A stretch of DNA of 64,000 nucleotides, from positions 31,760-95,759 of the forward strand of contig NZ_JAELUH010000011.1 of NCBI RefSeq assembly GCF_016429215.1, in the 5' to 3' direction. Source of the DNA: Herbaspirillum sp. ASV7. GTDB lineage: Bacteria; Pseudomonadota; Gammaproteobacteria; Burkholderiales; Burkholderiaceae_D. A program made the position numbers and the translations under genes. The notes below the pieces were generated by a model. That model searched no databases. It was not told where the DNA came from and worked only from the letters and a program-made list of their open reading frames with translations. Shown here piece by piece: positions 54,873-63,085 of this stretch. The stretch's first letter is position 1; every line of letters begins with the position of its first letter.

Positions 54873-54956
54873 GGATGGTCCGTGGCGCAGACATAGGCGC
54901 GGACCCCGGCCAGAAGTCAGTGCTAGTAGGTGATGCAAGCGGCCGGATGCGGACAT
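54870..54956 (-). CDS. leuL: leuA leader peptide (28 residues)
   Basis: A 28-residue frame from ATG 54956 to TGA 54870-54872, 78 bases before leuA. It holds six leucines, including tandem CTA CTA at residues 10-11 (SGRLHHLLALTSG), with a third CTA at 21. CTA looks very rare in neighbouring genes, where CTG dominates. Slow decoding of CTA under leucine shortage would hold the ribosome upstream of the stop and free the antiterminator segment. AGGGA lies about ten bases before the ATG, and a -10-like TAATAT is at 54991. Confidence 0.65.
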   Translation of the reverse strand: MSASGRLHHLLALTSGRGPRLCLRHGPS

Positions 54957-55066
54957 GGAAGACTATTCCCTGCGAGTTGTTGTGCCTCCGATATTAGGCT
55001 TGCACATTTCTGTCATCTACATAAAAATCGACAGTTTCTTTATCTATTTGGACAAAGTGCGCAGAC

Positions 55067-55873
55067 ATGGGCTTTTACGCGACTGAAGACGGCTGGGAAA
55101 GCTTCGGCCAGGGCGCCGGGGTTGCGGCTGATCTGCCCGTATCCGGTGTCTCTGCGCGCTACCCAGCGGGTTCGGTTGTCCCCATGCATCAGCATCCACA
55201 GGGGCATCTGATCTATGCCGACCGGGGGCTCTTGCGTGTCGAGGCCGAGAGCGGGCAATGGCTGGTGCCGCCAACGGCTGCCGTGTGGCTGCGTTCCGGC
55301 GTGGCGCATCGTCTGGTCATTCCGGTAACGTTGCAAGCGCATGGGCTGTTCTTTCGCGAGGATGTGTGCGCGCGTCTGCCGGCCTCTGATTGCGTGGTGC
55401 AGGTCTCGCCCTTGCTGCGGGAGGTCATCATCGCGCTGGCGCAGGCGGGAAACGAGAGCCTGTCATCCCGGCGCATGGAGTTGCTGGCTGCGCTGGTGGT
55501 CGAGGAAGTGCTGGGCCAGCCCACGCTGCCATTTCACCTGCCATGGCCCACGAGCGGTTCCAGCGCAGCGATCGCGCGCGTATGCCAGGCCTTGGTGGAC
55601 GACCCGGCAGATGCCGCTACCGCCGGTGAATGGGCCCACCGGCAAGCCCTGGGGGAGAAGACCTTCCACCGGCGTTTTGTCCAGGCCACTGGCATGACAT
55701 TCGGCAAATGGCGTCAGCAGCTGCGGCTGTTGTCCTCGCTCACGCTGCTGATGCAGGGCACGCCCATCACGGAGGTGGCGCTCAGCAGCGGCTATGACAG
55801 CCACAGCGCCTACACCACCGCCTTCGGCAAGCAATTCGGCAAACCGCCTTCGGCATTCCTGCAAGACAGGTAG
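55067..55873 (+). CDS. AraC-family regulator with cupin domain
   Basis: A 268-residue regulator: N-terminal cupin (YPAGSVVPMHQHPQGHLIYADRGLLRV, VPPTAAVWLRSGVAHRL) and C-terminal double HTH (AATAGEWAHRQALGEKTFHRRF; ITEVALSSGYDSHSAYTTAFGKQFG). This layout is the NimR/YdeO-like AraC group. It is divergent from leuA with 275 bases between, most of which belongs to the leuA leader. Its target is not evident; the racemase-like gene is convergent. Confidence 0.92.
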   Translation: MGFYATEDGWESFGQGAGVAADLPVSGVSARYPAGSVVPMHQHPQGHLIYADRGLLRVEAESGQWLVPPTAAVWLRSGVAHRLVIPVTLQAHGLFFREDVCARLPASDCVVQVSPLLREVIIALAQAGNESLSSRRMELLAALVVEEVLGQPTLPFHLPWPTSGSSAAIARVCQALVDDPADAATAGEWAHRQALGEKTFHRRFVQATGMTFGKWRQQLRLLSSLTLLMQGTPITEVALSSGYDSHSAYTTAFGKQFGKPPSAFLQDR

Positions 55874-55887
55874 GCAATCCCGTTGCT

Positions 55888-56532
55888 TCAGCGCCAGTGC
55901 AGGCGAGGGTCGGCGAGGAGCTCCGCGAAGGCTGCCCGCGCAATGCCCAATGCCTGCCCGGCCTGGACCGAGGTGCAGGCCGCCGCCATCCAGGGATGGG
56001 CGAGGGCAACGATATCGGCGCCGTCCGCAAAGGCCTGTTCAATGGCCTTGGTGATGCTGGCATGACAGCGTTCTGCATCGGCTTCGATAAAGAAGCGCCA
56101 TACTTCCGGTACATGTGTCACGGTGATCAGATCCGGCCTTTTTTCCTGGCTGCAGAACAGATCTCGTACCGCAGACAGGGCCCCCTGCGCCGCGCACAGC
56201 ACGGTCAGCCTGCCGCTCTGTGCCGTCGCAGCGCGGGCCAGCGCCGCATCGGCGCGTACCACCGGAACGGCAATGTCGGTCATGTCATCAACTGCGGCCC
56301 CTAGTGTTGCGCAGGTGACGATGATGGCATCGGATTGAGCGGCGAGGGCCTGCAGTTGATTGCGCAACTCAGACCTCAGTGCGTCGGTGAAGCCACCCGC
56401 GGCAACGACCGCTTCGCGCAACTCCGGCAGGTTCAGGTGATGAAGCTGCCCGGCGGGAATATCCAGTTCCTGTGCAGCCTGGTCGAAGACAGGCCGGTTC
56501 GCGGCCATGGTGTGGAGCAATGAGATTGGCAT
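55888..56532 (-). CDS. Aspartate/glutamate racemase-family protein
   Basis: A 214-residue protein of the Asp/Glu/hydantoin racemase superfamily. The first nucleophile Cys is in AIIVTCATLGAAVDD; the second conserved region is IVALAHPWMAAAC, where the Cys is shifted, so racemase activity is uncertain. Maleate isomerase and arylmalonate decarboxylase-like proteins belong to the same fold. The ATG at 56532 is chosen because upstream residues look non-homologous. Divergent from an AraC gene. Confidence 0.75.
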   Translation of the reverse strand: MPISLLHTMAANRPVFDQAAQELDIPAGQLHHLNLPELREAVVAAGGFTDALRSELRNQLQALAAQSDAIIVTCATLGAAVDDMTDIAVPVVRADAALARAATAQSGRLTVLCAAQGALSAVRDLFCSQEKRPDLITVTHVPEVWRFFIEADAERCHASITKAIEQAFADGADIVALAHPWMAAACTSVQAGQALGIARAAFAELLADPRLHWR

Positions 56533-56665
56533 GCTTGGAGTAGTATTGGTTGATCGGAAGGGCATCAAGACCAAGGGGTCAAGATGCGAGAACGCATCTC
56601 ACGCTATTGATGAAATGGGTTCCAGATATTCTGGAGAAAATCTGCCTCGATTACCTGCACATCTC

Positions 56666-57424
56666 ATGATCAAAACGCCAGAAAAGAAACCAAGTCATGA
56701 TCGGCTGACTGCCTTCATCAAGACCTTCAGATTGCGCGCCGGCCGCTGGCCGACGGCGGGCGATGCCGAGACCGCCAGCCTGTTCGTCCTGGCCGATGCG
56801 CAGGGCCAGGCTGCCGAGCTGGCCTTTCGCAGCCGTGGCGGAGCGCCACGCAGGCAGGCGCCGATACTGGCGAGCGCGGCGATCGAGTTCGGGGCAGCGG
56901 CCAATCCGCTTACGGGGGCATTGCCGGAGGAACTGCTGATCTCTCTGGAAGAGGCACCCCAGATCAGGGCCCTGTCCGAATTGCTGGTGGCCGAACACGC
57001 GGTGGGACGTTGTGGCGGTGCGACCGTCTGCGACCGCTTGTGCGAGGTGATCGTGGTGCTGGCCATGCGTCGTGCCATCGCCATGGGCACGGTCAACGCC
57101 GGCCTGCTGGCCGGTCTGGCACATCCGCAGCTATGCCTGGCCTTGATTGCGATGCATGATGATCCGGCACATGCCTGGCGTGTCTCCGAGCTGGCGCAAT
57201 TGGTCGGCCTGTCGCGTAGCGCTTTCACCAGCCTCTTTTCCCAAGTCGTCGGCAAGACGCCGGCATCGTATCTGACGACATGGCGCCTGGCGCTGGGTCA
57301 CTACCGCTTGCGTTCAGGCCTGAGCGTCAAGGCGGTTGCGCCCGATGTGGGCTTCGGTAGCCAGGCGGCGTTCTCGCGGGCCTTCTCGCGTGAATATGGC
57401 TATGCGCCTTCGGCGCTGAAATGA
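56666..57424 (+). CDS. AraC-family regulator (cupin_6 type)
   Basis: About 252 residues. The N-terminal sensor half is short and atypical (TAFIKTFRLRAGRWPTAGDAETASLFVLAD, LPEELLISLEEAPQIRAL); the C-terminal double HTH is clear (WRVSELAQLVGLSRSAFTSLF; VKAVAPDVGFGSQAAFSRAFSREYG). The start is uncertain: the frame is open to 56507, and ATG 56612 is an alternative. Probably controls the divergent racemase-family gene. Confidence 0.88.
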   Translation: MIKTPEKKPSHDRLTAFIKTFRLRAGRWPTAGDAETASLFVLADAQGQAAELAFRSRGGAPRRQAPILASAAIEFGAAANPLTGALPEELLISLEEAPQIRALSELLVAEHAVGRCGGATVCDRLCEVIVVLAMRRAIAMGTVNAGLLAGLAHPQLCLALIAMHDDPAHAWRVSELAQLVGLSRSAFTSLFSQVVGKTPASYLTTWRLALGHYRLRSGLSVKAVAPDVGFGSQAAFSRAFSREYGYAPSALK

Positions 57425-57462
57425 GCTGCCGCCAGCGATGACGCCAGGCCGGCTCTGCACGC

Positions 57463-58368
57463 TCACACCGATCCGGAAAATTCCCGCGTACGCTGCTCCA
57501 TGGCCTTGATGACGGCGATCATGTCGTCGCTCTGGTGGCCCAGCGATTCCGTCTCGGCATAGAGGGCGAGACAGGTATCGATCAGCGGTGAGACCATGCC
57601 GGCTTCACGCGCTGCCTCGACAACCAGGCGATTGTTCTTCAGCACATCGGAAATGCCCGCCTGCCTTGAAAAATCCTGTTGCAGCAACTTGTTTGCCTTG
57701 ATCCTGGAGACGTCGCTGGCCATCGGACCGGCCGCGAGGATGGCGGCAAATTGGCTCAGGTCGAGCCCCTGCCGGCTGGCAAAGTGCGCGGCTTCGGCCA
57801 GGCCCGTCACCATCGTGATGAGGAACAGATTGACGGCCAGCTTCATGCGCAAGGCACCCGGCACCGCACCGCAGTCAAAGGTCTGCTTGCACATCGGGCC
57901 GATCAGGGGACGGACGATGCCGACCTGATCCGCTTCCCCGGCGACCATGGCAACCAGCTGCCCGGCTTCGGCCGGCTTGCGCGAGCCCGACACCGGCGCT
58001 TCCACATAGCGGCCGCCGGCTTCGCTGATGGCGTGGCCGAGCGCTTGCGAGTAGGCCGGGGTCACCGTGCCCATGTTGACCAGCGTGTGGTCGTGTACGT
58101 AACGAGTGAAATGCTCACCGTGACGATCAAGCACGGCGTCAATGGATAGCTCATCGGCCAGCATCAGAATGACCAGCTGGCAATGCTCGAACAGTGCCTG
58201 CTTGCTGGGCGCGACGATCGCACCGTGATCGGCTAAGGTCCCGCATTTCTCGGGCGAGCGGTTCCATACCATCAGGGAAATGCCCGCACGTGCCAGGTTC
58301 AGCGCCATGGGTTCACCCATGGTGCCCAGTCCGATAAAGCCGATTGGTTTGGAAGAGGTATCTGGCAT
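57463..58368 (-). CDS. NAD(P)-dependent 3-hydroxyisobutyrate dehydrogenase-family oxidoreductase
   Basis: A 301-residue beta-hydroxyacid dehydrogenase: cofactor motif IGFIGLGTMGEPMALNLARAG, LVNMGTVTPAYSQAL, substrate motif YVEAPVSGSRKPAEAG, and the catalytic Lys in GALRMKLAVNLFL. Relatives act on 3-hydroxyisobutyrate, tartronate semialdehyde or succinic semialdehyde (GLYR-type); the SGSRKPAE loop fits the GLYR group somewhat better. Divergent from a LysR gene. Confidence 0.92.
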   Translation of the reverse strand: MPDTSSKPIGFIGLGTMGEPMALNLARAGISLMVWNRSPEKCGTLADHGAIVAPSKQALFEHCQLVILMLADELSIDAVLDRHGEHFTRYVHDHTLVNMGTVTPAYSQALGHAISEAGGRYVEAPVSGSRKPAEAGQLVAMVAGEADQVGIVRPLIGPMCKQTFDCGAVPGALRMKLAVNLFLITMVTGLAEAAHFASRQGLDLSQFAAILAAGPMASDVSRIKANKLLQQDFSRQAGISDVLKNNRLVVEAAREAGMVSPLIDTCLALYAETESLGHQSDDMIAVIKAMEQRTREFSGSV

Positions 58369-58471
58369 GGGGTCTCCGTCGTCTGCGCTCTTGTGGAGCT
58401 TGTATTAGGGTTTCGCCTTACCCGATGATGTCGGGTGCAGCACGTGAGCGCATGTTAACGATTCATGATAC

Positions 58472-58519
58472 TTTCGAATATCAGATAATTTTGATTTGAG
58501 ACTTTGGATTTTCGAATAT
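58472..58519. promoter_or_regulatory. Direct repeats TTTCGAATAT before the LysR gene
   Basis: Two exact copies of TTTCGAATAT (58472-58481 and 58510-58519), 38 bases apart, lie in the AT-rich 151-base divergent gap. The core TTCGAA is itself palindromic. Likely binding sites for the LysR protein; the second copy ends directly at the ATG. Confidence 0.5.
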
Positions 58520-59392
58520 ATGCGTCCCACCTTCGATATCGATGCCTTGCGTACCATCGTGGTGGCGACCGAGCTCGGTAGTTTTGCCCGTGCGGCAATC
58601 CAGCTAAGCCGTTCGCAATCGGCCGTCAGCATGCAGCTCAAACGGCTGGAGGAGCAGGTCGGTCACGCGCTGTTCCAGCGCAACGGGCGCGGTATGGCCC
58701 CTACCGAATCTGGCCAGGAACTGCTGGTCTACGCCCGCAAGATCCTCGAATTGCACGACGAAGCGGCTGTGGCTGTTGGCGCCGCCGCGCGGCATCCCAC
58801 CGTACGCCTGGGCTTGCCGCAGGATTTCTTCGAAGACGTCATGCCGGAGGCGATCACGCGCTTTGCGCGGCTTCGGCGGGGCACGCATGTGGATGTACGC
58901 GCCGGTAACAATCATGCGCTGGAGGGGGAGGTAGGTGCCGGTCGCCTGGATATGGCGATTGCCTTTTTCGAGGCTGGCCAGAGCAATGCGGGCACGCTGC
59001 TGGCGTCGATACCGATGGCATGGCTGGGTCCGAAGAAGCTGACCCGCCTGGAGGAAGAACGGATTCCCCTGGTGCTGTTCGATCACCCCTGCCTGTTTCG
59101 CCAGACCGCGCTGCAGACGCTGGACCGTCACGCCCGTCCCTGGCGCCTGGCGTTGACCACTCCCAGCCTGCCCGGTGTGTGGAGTGCGTTGCGCTTCGGA
59201 CTGGGTCTCACGGTCAGGGCTGTGCACCGCCTACCCGCGTCGGTCAGCGACGTTGGGGCGAGCTTGCGTTTGCCTGCGCTGCCGGCGATCGAATTGAGAT
59301 TGCTGACCAAGAGTGGTTTATCGACGGCCGCCGCTGACCTGGCCGGCATGCTGGAAAAGGTGACGCGCGAGCAGATCGAGCTGCAGGCGTGA
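58520..59392 (+). CDS. LysR-family regulator
   Basis: A 290-residue LysR regulator: HTH (RTIVVATELGSFARAAIQLSRSQSAVSMQLKRLE), then an effector domain starting TVRLGLPQDFFEDVMPEAITRF. Closest in pattern to the nodD/ArgP-like small group seen beside hydroxyacid dehydrogenases. ATG 58520 begins right before the HTH; no good ribosome-binding site is visible because a direct repeat occupies that place, and leaderless or ATG 58496 translation is possible. Confidence 0.9.
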   Translation: MRPTFDIDALRTIVVATELGSFARAAIQLSRSQSAVSMQLKRLEEQVGHALFQRNGRGMAPTESGQELLVYARKILELHDEAAVAVGAAARHPTVRLGLPQDFFEDVMPEAITRFARLRRGTHVDVRAGNNHALEGEVGAGRLDMAIAFFEAGQSNAGTLLASIPMAWLGPKKLTRLEEERIPLVLFDHPCLFRQTALQTLDRHARPWRLALTTPSLPGVWSALRFGLGLTVRAVHRLPASVSDVGASLRLPALPAIELRLLTKSGLSTAAADLAGMLEKVTREQIELQA

Positions 59393-59543
59393 ACATCGCG
59401 ATGGCGCAGATCCGGTCGGCACCACCGTGAGGCCAGATCAGCGGCCTGCTTCTTGGGATGTCCTATTCAAAAATTCAAATCTTGCACCTTTCTGGTAGGT
59501 CATTGGTTTCGTAGAGTCATGGTGTACCAACAAGGAAAATTTC

Positions 59544-59633
59544 ATGGCTGCAATTCTTCCGGCAAGAGGCCCGCAGATGCCGTTCTTGATTTTCCTTCTT
59601 CACTACCCGCCAATGAGGATCCAGATACCATGA
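59544..59633 (+). CDS. Possible 29-residue leader ORF coupled to the SDR gene
   Basis: ATG 59544 has AAGGA seven bases upstream, and the frame stops at TGA 59631-59633, overlapping the ATG of the next gene (ATGA). The peptide is hydrophobic and Pro-rich (MPFLIFLLHYPP). Good ribosome-binding site and coupling suggest it is translated; whether it is a regulatory leader or decay is unclear. Confidence 0.35.
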   Translation: MAAILPARGPQMPFLIFLLHYPPMRIQIP

Positions 59634-60367
59634 CTCAAACCATTTTTGTCGCAGGCGCCACCGGCGCCATCGGCAGCCGTCTTCTGCCCAGGCTCGTCGC
59701 GCTCGGTCACCGCGTCTACGGGTTGACGCGGTCCGCCGCCAAGGCGCCGTCCCTGCTTTCCTTGGGAGTCGACCCGGTGGTGGCTGACGTATTCGACACC
59801 GAGGCATTGACGGCAGCCATGGTTGCGGCCAAGCCCGACATCGTTATCCACCAGTTGACGGATCTCCCGCGTGGCCTCGATCCCAGCCAGATGGAAGAAG
59901 GCGTGCGCCGTAACGCGCGTATCCGTGCCGAGGGCACGGCCAACGTCGTAGCGGCTGCCCAAGCCGCCGGGGCCAAGCTGTTGGTGGCACAGAGCATTGC
60001 CTGGGCCTACGCACCTGGTAATGAACCCTATACCGAAGAGTCACCGCTCGATATTCGTGCGCAGGGCCTGCGGGCGATCAGCGTCGGCGGAGTGGTTGCG
60101 CTTGAGCAGGCCGTGCGTGAGGCGTCCGGCCTGAACGGTGTAGTCCTGCGCTACGGACAGCTCTACGGGCCGGGCACGGGCGAAGACATCAAGGGCGACA
60201 AGAAGTTACCCCTGCACGTAGACGGCGCCGCCACGGCCGTGCTCTTGGCGATGCTGGCGAACAAGCCAGGCGTGTACAACATCGTCGGGACCAATGCCAC
60301 GGTCGATACCAGCAAAGCGCAACGCCAACTCGGCTGGCAGCCAGACTTTCAAGGAGATGGCTTGTGA
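59630..60367 (+). CDS. NAD-dependent epimerase/dehydratase-family protein
   Basis: A 245-residue extended/atypical SDR: FVAGATGAIGSRLLPRLVALGH at the N-terminus, VVADVFDTEAL, then VVLRYGQLYGPGTG and PGVYNIVGTNATVDTSKAQRQLGW, as in NAD(P)-binding epimerase-like proteins. The usual YxxxK pair is not evident (YTEESPLD, near Tyr 133), so the reaction is unknown. AGGA precedes ATG 59630. Its stop overlaps the cupin GTG start by four bases (GTGA). Confidence 0.88.
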   Translation: MTQTIFVAGATGAIGSRLLPRLVALGHRVYGLTRSAAKAPSLLSLGVDPVVADVFDTEALTAAMVAAKPDIVIHQLTDLPRGLDPSQMEEGVRRNARIRAEGTANVVAAAQAAGAKLLVAQSIAWAYAPGNEPYTEESPLDIRAQGLRAISVGGVVALEQAVREASGLNGVVLRYGQLYGPGTGEDIKGDKKLPLHVDGAATAVLLAMLANKPGVYNIVGTNATVDTSKAQRQLGWQPDFQGDGL

Positions 60368-60909
60368 ACGTGCGCTCGATCAAGCAATCGCTCCAGGCCT
60401 GGCCGCGCTCGTCCTGGATGGCAGGCACCTTGCTGGCGGCCGCCGGCATTTGGTATGCAAGCGGCCCGGCGCCAGTTGGCGCCAAGGTCCCGGCCTGGTT
60501 CGCAGAGATCTGCGGCGCTGCGCAGCAGATGTTCAGCACACCCGTCAATAGCGCAGGAGAGAGCGCACGACCGGCGACGACGACCAGGATTCTCTCTTGC
60601 GAGAAGCTGGCCGACATGCCGGGCAAGTCGGTCACGACGATGCTTGTCAACTTCCCGCCAGGCGCCTATACGCCCGCTCACCGACACCCGGGATCGGTCA
60701 CCGCTTTCGTGGTCAAGGGGGCAGTGCGTTCGCAACTGGCTGGATCGCCGGCACAGACCTATCCGGCCGGGAGCACCTGGTTTGAGCCCACCATGGCGCT
60801 GCATATGTTTGCGGAAAACCCCAGCGCGTCGGAATCTGCCGAGCTGCTTGTGATGTTCGTCACCGAAGAAGGTTGCGGCCCGTTGGTGATACCGGAGCCT
60901 AAGTCCTAG
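60364..60909 (+). CDS. Cupin-domain protein with N-terminal membrane segment
   Basis: 181 residues starting at GTG 60364, coupled to the preceding gene. Residues about 18-35 are hydrophobic (WMAGTLLAAAGIWYA), a signal anchor. The cupin lies at about 75-175: VNFPPGAYTPAHRHPGSVTAFVVKGAVRSQ (metal-binding His pair) and YPAGSTWFEPTMALHMF. Probably a periplasmic or exported small cupin; substrate unknown. Small cupins of this type often accompany SDR and LysR genes. Confidence 0.83.
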   Translation: MNVRSIKQSLQAWPRSSWMAGTLLAAAGIWYASGPAPVGAKVPAWFAEICGAAQQMFSTPVNSAGESARPATTTRILSCEKLADMPGKSVTTMLVNFPPGAYTPAHRHPGSVTAFVVKGAVRSQLAGSPAQTYPAGSTWFEPTMALHMFAENPSASESAELLVMFVTEEGCGPLVIPEPKS

Positions 60910-61135
60910 TCGATGGCGCTCCCGGTGTATGCGGCGGGTGGCTCGGACCTGGCTCGCTCTGGCTGGATGGGTTTCTGGATGGGCCTCTTTATGCCGGGCA
61001 GTGCCGCCGCGCAAGAGTTGTGGAAGCAGTGAAAACCGATGGTGATGTTCCAGGTTTCAACCCGACGAGGTGGGGGGCAGACTGACATGCAGCTTGCTTG
61101 CTCCAGCTCCCTTTATACGCAAGCGCGCCGATTAC

Positions 61136-62035
61136 TTAAACAGGTTCGGCTGAGGGTCTTGCTTCTTCCAGAAGCCATTGCGCAAACGCCTTGATGGCTT
61201 CGCTGCCAAGTTGCACCGGCTCAGGGAGAACCAGACAAAATGTCTTGGAGATGCTGCGGTCTTGCGGCCATGGTGCGACCAGGCGGCCTTGCGCCAGTTC
61301 CGCTTCCACATACAGGCGTGGCACCAGCGCTACGCCCAGGCCGGCCAGCGCGGCTTCGATGAGCATGCCATGCAAGTCATAGCGGGGACCTTGGGCCGCG
61401 TGAGTCAGGCTGATGCCGGTCTGCGCTGCGTAGCGCTGCCAGGCGTCGTAATTCTGACGTCGATGCAGGCGGGGCAAGGTGTCGAGTGCGGGCGTATCGG
61501 CTGCTCCCTGAAGCAAATCAGGATGACACACTGGCACCAGCACCTCATCCAGCAGAGGATAAGTCTGCATTCCCGCCCAGGCTGGATGAGCAAAATGAAT
61601 CGCCGCATCTAATCCGCTGCCAGCCAGCAGGAAGGGCTCCATCCGTTGTGCGAGATGAACCGTGATGTGGGGATGCAATGCAGCCAAGCGCGGCAGACGG
61701 GGTATCAGCCAGCGCATGGCGAAAGTGGGGCTGACTGCGATATCCAGGCTGGCCCCATGGGTGGGCTGGGACATCAGATGCTGACTGTCCCGATCAAGAC
61801 GCTCAAGCGTTTCCCGAACGTGGCTGGCGTAGCGTTGGCCATGCGGCAGCAAGCGCACGCGATTGCCGATCCGCTCGAACAGCGTCACCCCCAGGAATTG
61901 CTCCAGGCGCCCGATCTGGCGACTGATGGCACCCTCCGTCAACGCCAGTTCTTCGGCGGCACGTGCAAAGTTGCCGTGGCGTGCCGCCGCTTCAAATGCC
62001 ATCAGTGAGCTGTTGCTGGGAATCTTGCGCCGCAT
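61136..62035 (-). CDS. LysR-family regulator (GcvA-like)
   Basis: A 299-residue LysR regulator of the GcvA group: NSSLMAFEAAARHGNFARAAEELALTEGAISRQIGRLE, FERIGNRVRLLPHGQRY, SPTFAMRWLIPRLPRL and GLGVALVPRLYVEAELAQGRLV. Divergent from the 62188-63830 operon with 152 bases between; the gap contains an inverted repeat at 62153. Probably controls that operon. Confidence 0.93.
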   Translation of the reverse strand: MRRKIPSNSSLMAFEAAARHGNFARAAEELALTEGAISRQIGRLEQFLGVTLFERIGNRVRLLPHGQRYASHVRETLERLDRDSQHLMSQPTHGASLDIAVSPTFAMRWLIPRLPRLAALHPHITVHLAQRMEPFLLAGSGLDAAIHFAHPAWAGMQTYPLLDEVLVPVCHPDLLQGAADTPALDTLPRLHRRQNYDAWQRYAAQTGISLTHAAQGPRYDLHGMLIEAALAGLGVALVPRLYVEAELAQGRLVAPWPQDRSISKTFCLVLPEPVQLGSEAIKAFAQWLLEEARPSAEPV

Positions 62036-62152
62036 CGTTTTCCTTGCCGGGAGCTGGTTAGGCCAGCGTTACCTTTTGTCAGTGAAGCTTGTCTAAATAT
62101 CGATTTATTGGCTCTGATGTGGCATCTATCATGACAACTCCTCAACCAGACA

Positions 62153-62171
62153 GGTCACCGCCAGGGTGACC
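62153..62171. promoter_or_regulatory. Inverted repeat before the MBL operon
   Basis: GGTCACC GCCAG GGTGACC is a perfect 7-bp inverted repeat with a 5-base spacer, ending 16 bases before the ATG at 62188. It could be an operator or mask the ribosome-binding site; a LysR site would be expected further upstream. Confidence 0.45.
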
Positions 62172-62187
62172 GTGGATAAACGTCATT

Positions 62188-62733
62188 ATGATCTATACCG
62201 TCGAATGCAGCTTTGCCGATCCCCTCAGCGAGGCAGAATGGAACGACTTCTACAGCGTGGAAAAGCTTCCGGCCCTCATCTCCGTGTCAGGCTTTCGTAC
62301 TTCGCAGCGATTCAAGGCCGTCACCAAAGGCTGCCCCACCTATCTCGCGCTGCATACCATCGACAATCACGAGGTACTTCTCTCAGACGAATACCGCCGC
62401 AAGGGGGGCGGAAATTTCGCACGCTGGCAGCAGCACATCACGGATTGGCACCGCAATCTCTATGAGATGGCGGCACCTGCGCCAGCCCTGCACGAGGGAG
62501 AGTATCTCTTGCTCAGCGCCGTCGGACCCGACCCGCTGTTGCTGATGGGGCTGTCGCCCTTGGACATGCATGTGGTGGCATTGGAGAAATTCCCGCAACG
62601 GAGATGGATGGCGGTCTTATCCGGTCCCATCGATACAGACTGTGTCGATCTTCCTGACGGCGTCGCGCTCTATGTGCCGATGACCGCGCAACTGAGCAGC
62701 AGTAGCGAAGCGGCAGTGCGCAAAGCGAGCTGA
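62188..62733 (+). CDS. Uncharacterised protein, possible dimeric alpha/beta barrel
   Basis: 181 residues: IYTVECSFADPLSEAEWNDFYSVEKLPALISVSGFRTSQRF resembles EthD/ABM-type dimeric alpha/beta-barrel folds, in which a short domain is used twice. The second half (LLSAVGPDPLLLMGLSP, LEKFPQRRWMAVL) is less clear. No signal peptide. First gene of an operon with a tautomerase-like and an MBL-fold gene, so a role in catabolism of a small organic acid is plausible. Confidence 0.65.
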   Translation: MIYTVECSFADPLSEAEWNDFYSVEKLPALISVSGFRTSQRFKAVTKGCPTYLALHTIDNHEVLLSDEYRRKGGGNFARWQQHITDWHRNLYEMAAPAPALHEGEYLLLSAVGPDPLLLMGLSPLDMHVVALEKFPQRRWMAVLSGPIDTDCVDLPDGVALYVPMTAQLSSSSEAAVRKAS

Positions 62734-62737
62734 CGAG

Positions 62738-63064
62738 ATGCCAAACGTGACCCTCTTCATCCGCGATGACCAGATGCCCCGAGCAGAATGCCTGGACAGG
62801 CTTACCGCGAGCTGCGAACAACTTTGCATCGGGATTCTGGATGCGCTGCCCGAGAACATCCACATCATCTACGTCGCCGTCAGCCATGGGAAAGGTCATC
62901 CTGCATTTGCCGACATCCGGTATCGGATGTCGGCACGCCGGACGCCAGCAGTCATGGAAGATTTCATGCAGCAACTGGAGGCTGCCATACAAGCCCATAC
63001 CGGACTGGTGCCACGCATCCGCTGTTTTGCCTATGCGGCGCAGGCCATTCATGCGCTTAACTGA
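62738..63064 (+). CDS. Tautomerase-superfamily protein
   Basis: 108 residues starting MPNVTLFIRDDQMPRAECLDRL: Pro directly after the initiator Met, the catalytic base of 4-oxalocrotonate tautomerase and MIF-type proteins. IHIIYVAVSHGKGHPAFADIRYRM is the second strand region. Length suits a cis-CaaD/MIF-type protein rather than the 62-residue 4-OT. It starts four bases after the preceding stop. Confidence 0.8.
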   Translation: MPNVTLFIRDDQMPRAECLDRLTASCEQLCIGILDALPENIHIIYVAVSHGKGHPAFADIRYRMSARRTPAVMEDFMQQLEAAIQAHTGLVPRIRCFAYAAQAIHALN

Positions 63065-63085
63065 TAATCCACCAAAAGCAATGAG

